Shown: piece after piece, positions 14,240 to 15,830 of the stretch
Layout: every line of letters begins with the position of its first letter
Numbering within the stretch: position 1 is the stretch's first letter
DNA from: JAWXUT01 sp044426075
GTDB taxonomy: Bacteria; Bacillota; Clostridia; Christensenellales; DTU072
Assembly: GCA_044426075.1 (NCBI GenBank)
Contig: JAWXUT010000032.1
Location: forward strand, 1-15,830
Length of the DNA: 15,830 bases
Reading direction: 5' to 3'
Notes under the pieces: model-generated
The model's database searches: none
The model's input: only the letters and a program-made list of their open reading frames with translations
Told to the model about the DNA's origin: nothing
Translations under genes and position numbers: made by a program

Positions 14240-15532
14240 TTAAGCATTTTCTGTGCTTTCTGTTGCTATTTCTGTATCTGCAACGGTTGCCGTGTCAGCC
14301 ATAGCCTCCGCATTATTTTCTAGCCCAACAAGTTTATTTTTAACTAGATATGAACTAGCAATATATCCTGCAATCGCAAAAACAACGAGTGTGCCAAAGA
14401 TATAAGCATATCCATTTGTACCTAATTTGTCGATAAGGGTGCCAAATACTGGGTCAAAAACAAAGTCTGGCAAGTAAACTATCATAGAAACTATGCCAAT
14501 TGCCGTGCCCATAAATTTTGAAGGAATGGCGGACTCGCTTATAACAGAGAACGCAACACCAAAAGTCATACCAGATAACAAGCCTGGAAGTAATGAGAAA
14601 GCAATCGCAATCCATACTGGCAAAGATGTTGAGAAGAAGGTTAAAATTGCAAACATAACACCCAAGCAAACAAAGGATATTCTTAGCAATTTTGTAGTGG
14701 ATTTGAACACTTTAGCGGCAATAAAACCTGCAACTGGTGCTAGCAATGGGAACACGTTTGACCTTACAATACCTAGTGTTGAAACAAGTTGTGAATCCAA
14801 ATTATACGCATCAAGAAGTAGTGGGCTGAAATAGGTATTGCCACCAACCCTAATTGCATAAACTGCAAGGATAACAATTGAAACTATCCAAACAACGGGG
14901 TTTTTCAAAATTGGTTTGATGTGTGCTATTACAAATTCATCTCCGCCTTCAACGGGTTTTTTATTATCTTTATAGAAGATAAACACTAAAATAGCTGCAA
15001 TCAGTGCTGATATTGAAGCAATTAAGAAAATAATGCTCATACCTTTTTCTGCATTGTCGAAATTGTAGTAGATATTTGTAAAAATAAGGTTCAGTGCAAT
15101 TGTAAACAGTGCACCAAAAAGCCCATATATTCCCGCAACAATAGCACTATCTTTTCTATCACTTAGCGATAACACACCTTTTAGCAAGCCTGACCAAAGA
15201 GCAAATCCTGTTGTGATTCCAAAGAAGAACCAAACGATAAGTGCTGTTGTATAATTTAGTGACATAGATAGCCAGAACAATAACACTGCGTGCCCCAACA
15301 TAGAAAATGTAAGGATTTTTTTAAGTGAATATTTATCTGCAACAAACCCACCAGGAATATACAAAATAGTGTTCAATATAGTGTAAACTGCAATTAAGTA
15401 TCCTGATTGCGCATTTGTAATGTTAAACGCTTCAAGTAGTGGTTCATATAAAACATATTTCATATAAACGGGAGTGAAAGCCGCTGCATAAACCAACGCC
15501 AGTGTTAAAATCGCTGCGATTTTTTTAGACAT
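14240..15532 (-). CDS. Major facilitator superfamily transporter
   Basis: A 430-residue membrane transporter with about twelve hydrophobic segments. The motif GGFVADKYSLKK between helices 2 and 3 is the MFS motif A equivalent. A central loop (about residues 198-220, rich in Lys, Glu and Gly) divides the halves. The C-terminal tail after the last helix is acidic and rich in Ala, Thr and Glu. The substrate is unknown. I chose ATG at 15532 because AAGGAG sits eight bases upstream; the longer in-frame start at 15571 would overlap the dehydrogenase gene. It follows that gene by ten bases and precedes the M20 gene by 14, so all three are one operon; import of an acylated amino acid or organic acid is plausible. 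Confidence 0.88.
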   Translation of the reverse strand: MSKKIAAILTLALVYAAAFTPVYMKYVLYEPLLEAFNITNAQSGYLIAVYTILNTILYIPGGFVADKYSLKKILTFSMLGHAVLLFWLSMSLNYTTALIVWFFFGITTGFALWSGLLKGVLSLSDRKDSAIVAGIYGLFGALFTIALNLIFTNIYYNFDNAEKGMSIIFLIASISALIAAILVFIFYKDNKKPVEGGDEFVIAHIKPILKNPVVWIVSIVILAVYAIRVGGNTYFSPLLLDAYNLDSQLVSTLGIVRSNVFPLLAPVAGFIAAKVFKSTTKLLRISFVCLGVMFAILTFFSTSLPVWIAIAFSLLPGLLSGMTFGVAFSVISESAIPSKFMGTAIGIVSMIVYLPDFVFDPVFGTLIDKLGTNGYAYIFGTLVVFAIAGYIASSYLVKNKLVGLENNAEAMADTATVADTEIATESTENA

Positions 15533-15542
15533 AATGTGCTCC

Positions 15543-15830
15543 TTATTTGTTATCTGCACATAAGCAGACAAATCTTTTTACATTTTCGTACTCGCCTTTT
15601 ATGTAGTGAACAATATTTTGACTCACAACACGCGCGCATTCTATTATAGAATCATCAGAATAGAACGCTATATGTGGGCTTACAACTACATCAAGACGCT
15701 GTAAAAATGGCGATTTAATTAAATTATCGCTTTCCTCATTTTCAAAAACATCAAGACCCGCGCCTTTTATAGCTCCGTTTTCTAGTGCACATAAAAGTGC
15801 TTTTTCATCTACCAAACCACCACGGCTTAC
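15543..15830 (-). CDS. D-isomer-specific 2-hydroxyacid dehydrogenase, C-terminal part
   Basis: The gene is cut by the right edge of the window; only the last 95 residues are seen, in frame to position 15830. The visible part begins VSRGGLVDEKALLCALENGAIKGAGLDVFE, the conserved end of the NAD-binding domain. SPHIAFYSDDSI follows with the catalytic His, and the protein ends with a short Lys/Cys-containing tail. The SPH(I/T)AFY form resembles D-lactate dehydrogenase/VanH-like members, which reduce 2-keto acids to D-2-hydroxy acids with NADH. The N-terminal half and the promoter of this operon lie outside the window. The MFS gene starts ten bases after the stop. Confidence 0.88.
   Translation of the reverse strand, partial: VSRGGLVDEKALLCALENGAIKGAGLDVFENEESDNLIKSPFLQRLDVVVSPHIAFYSDDSIIECARVVSQNIVHYIKGEYENVKRFVCLCADNK

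Noticed and set aside
15533..15571. Longer start for the MFS transporter
   Set aside because: It overlaps the dehydrogenase end, while ATG at 15532 has AAGGAG at the correct distance and begins a normal MFS N-terminus.
6770..15830. CRISPR array, tRNA, rRNA or insertion sequence
   Set aside because: No spaced direct repeats, no cloverleaf or rRNA-like segments, and no transposase motifs were seen in the window.

Overview
The window looks like chromosomal DNA of a low-GC Gram-positive bacterium, most likely a gut-type Clostridia lineage. This rests on AT-rich spacers, purine-rich Shine-Dalgarno (SD) sequences before most genes, a lipoprotein-type sugar-binding protein with a lipobox, sigma-A-like promoters, and close resemblance of MglBAC, AsnB and TrmL to clostridial forms. 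TGA is used as a stop, so the code is standard. The species cannot be named from the sequence.

Layout. (1) Positions 1-300 hold no convincing gene, only several inverted repeats. (2) Positions 311-1401, minus strand: a DUF11-repeat protein and a Cys-rich protein overlap by ATGA and end at a terminator. The Cys-rich protein begins with what looks like the missing tail of the second DUF11 repeat, so one protein seems to be encoded as two pieces. (3) Positions 1471-6203, minus strand: a galactose/methyl-galactoside-type ABC importer, mglB-mglA-mglC. It continues without a gap into a 46-residue one-helix membrane protein, a three-helix membrane protein coupled to it by ATGA, and a free-standing AraC-type DNA-binding domain. 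(4) Positions 6204-6769: an AT-rich divergent spacer with the mglB promoter, an orphan perfect-consensus promoter pointing right, two 6-N5-6 palindromes and the asnB promoter. (5) asnB (+) converges on trmL (-). trmL is divergent from an ABC-F ATPase gene (+). (6) Positions 10994-15830, minus strand: a second operon, read from the right edge, of a D-2-hydroxyacid dehydrogenase (cut by the window edge), an MFS transporter, a membrane-anchored M20 metallopeptidase, a membrane-anchored alpha/beta hydrolase and a membrane-anchored glycerophosphodiester phosphodiesterase. It ends at a bidirectional terminator shared with the ABC-F gene.

How they work together. The mgl cluster imports a hexose, with a small regulator and two small membrane proteins made from the same message. 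The right-hand operon joins a transporter, a dehydrogenase and three membrane-bound hydrolases, which suggests uptake and breakdown of a host- or diet-derived amide or phosphodiester compound; the substrate is unknown. The two plus-strand genes, asnB and the ABC-F gene, lack SD sequences and have a -10 box immediately before the start codon, so both are probably translated from leaderless messages. The most unusual item is the split DUF11/Cys-rich pair.
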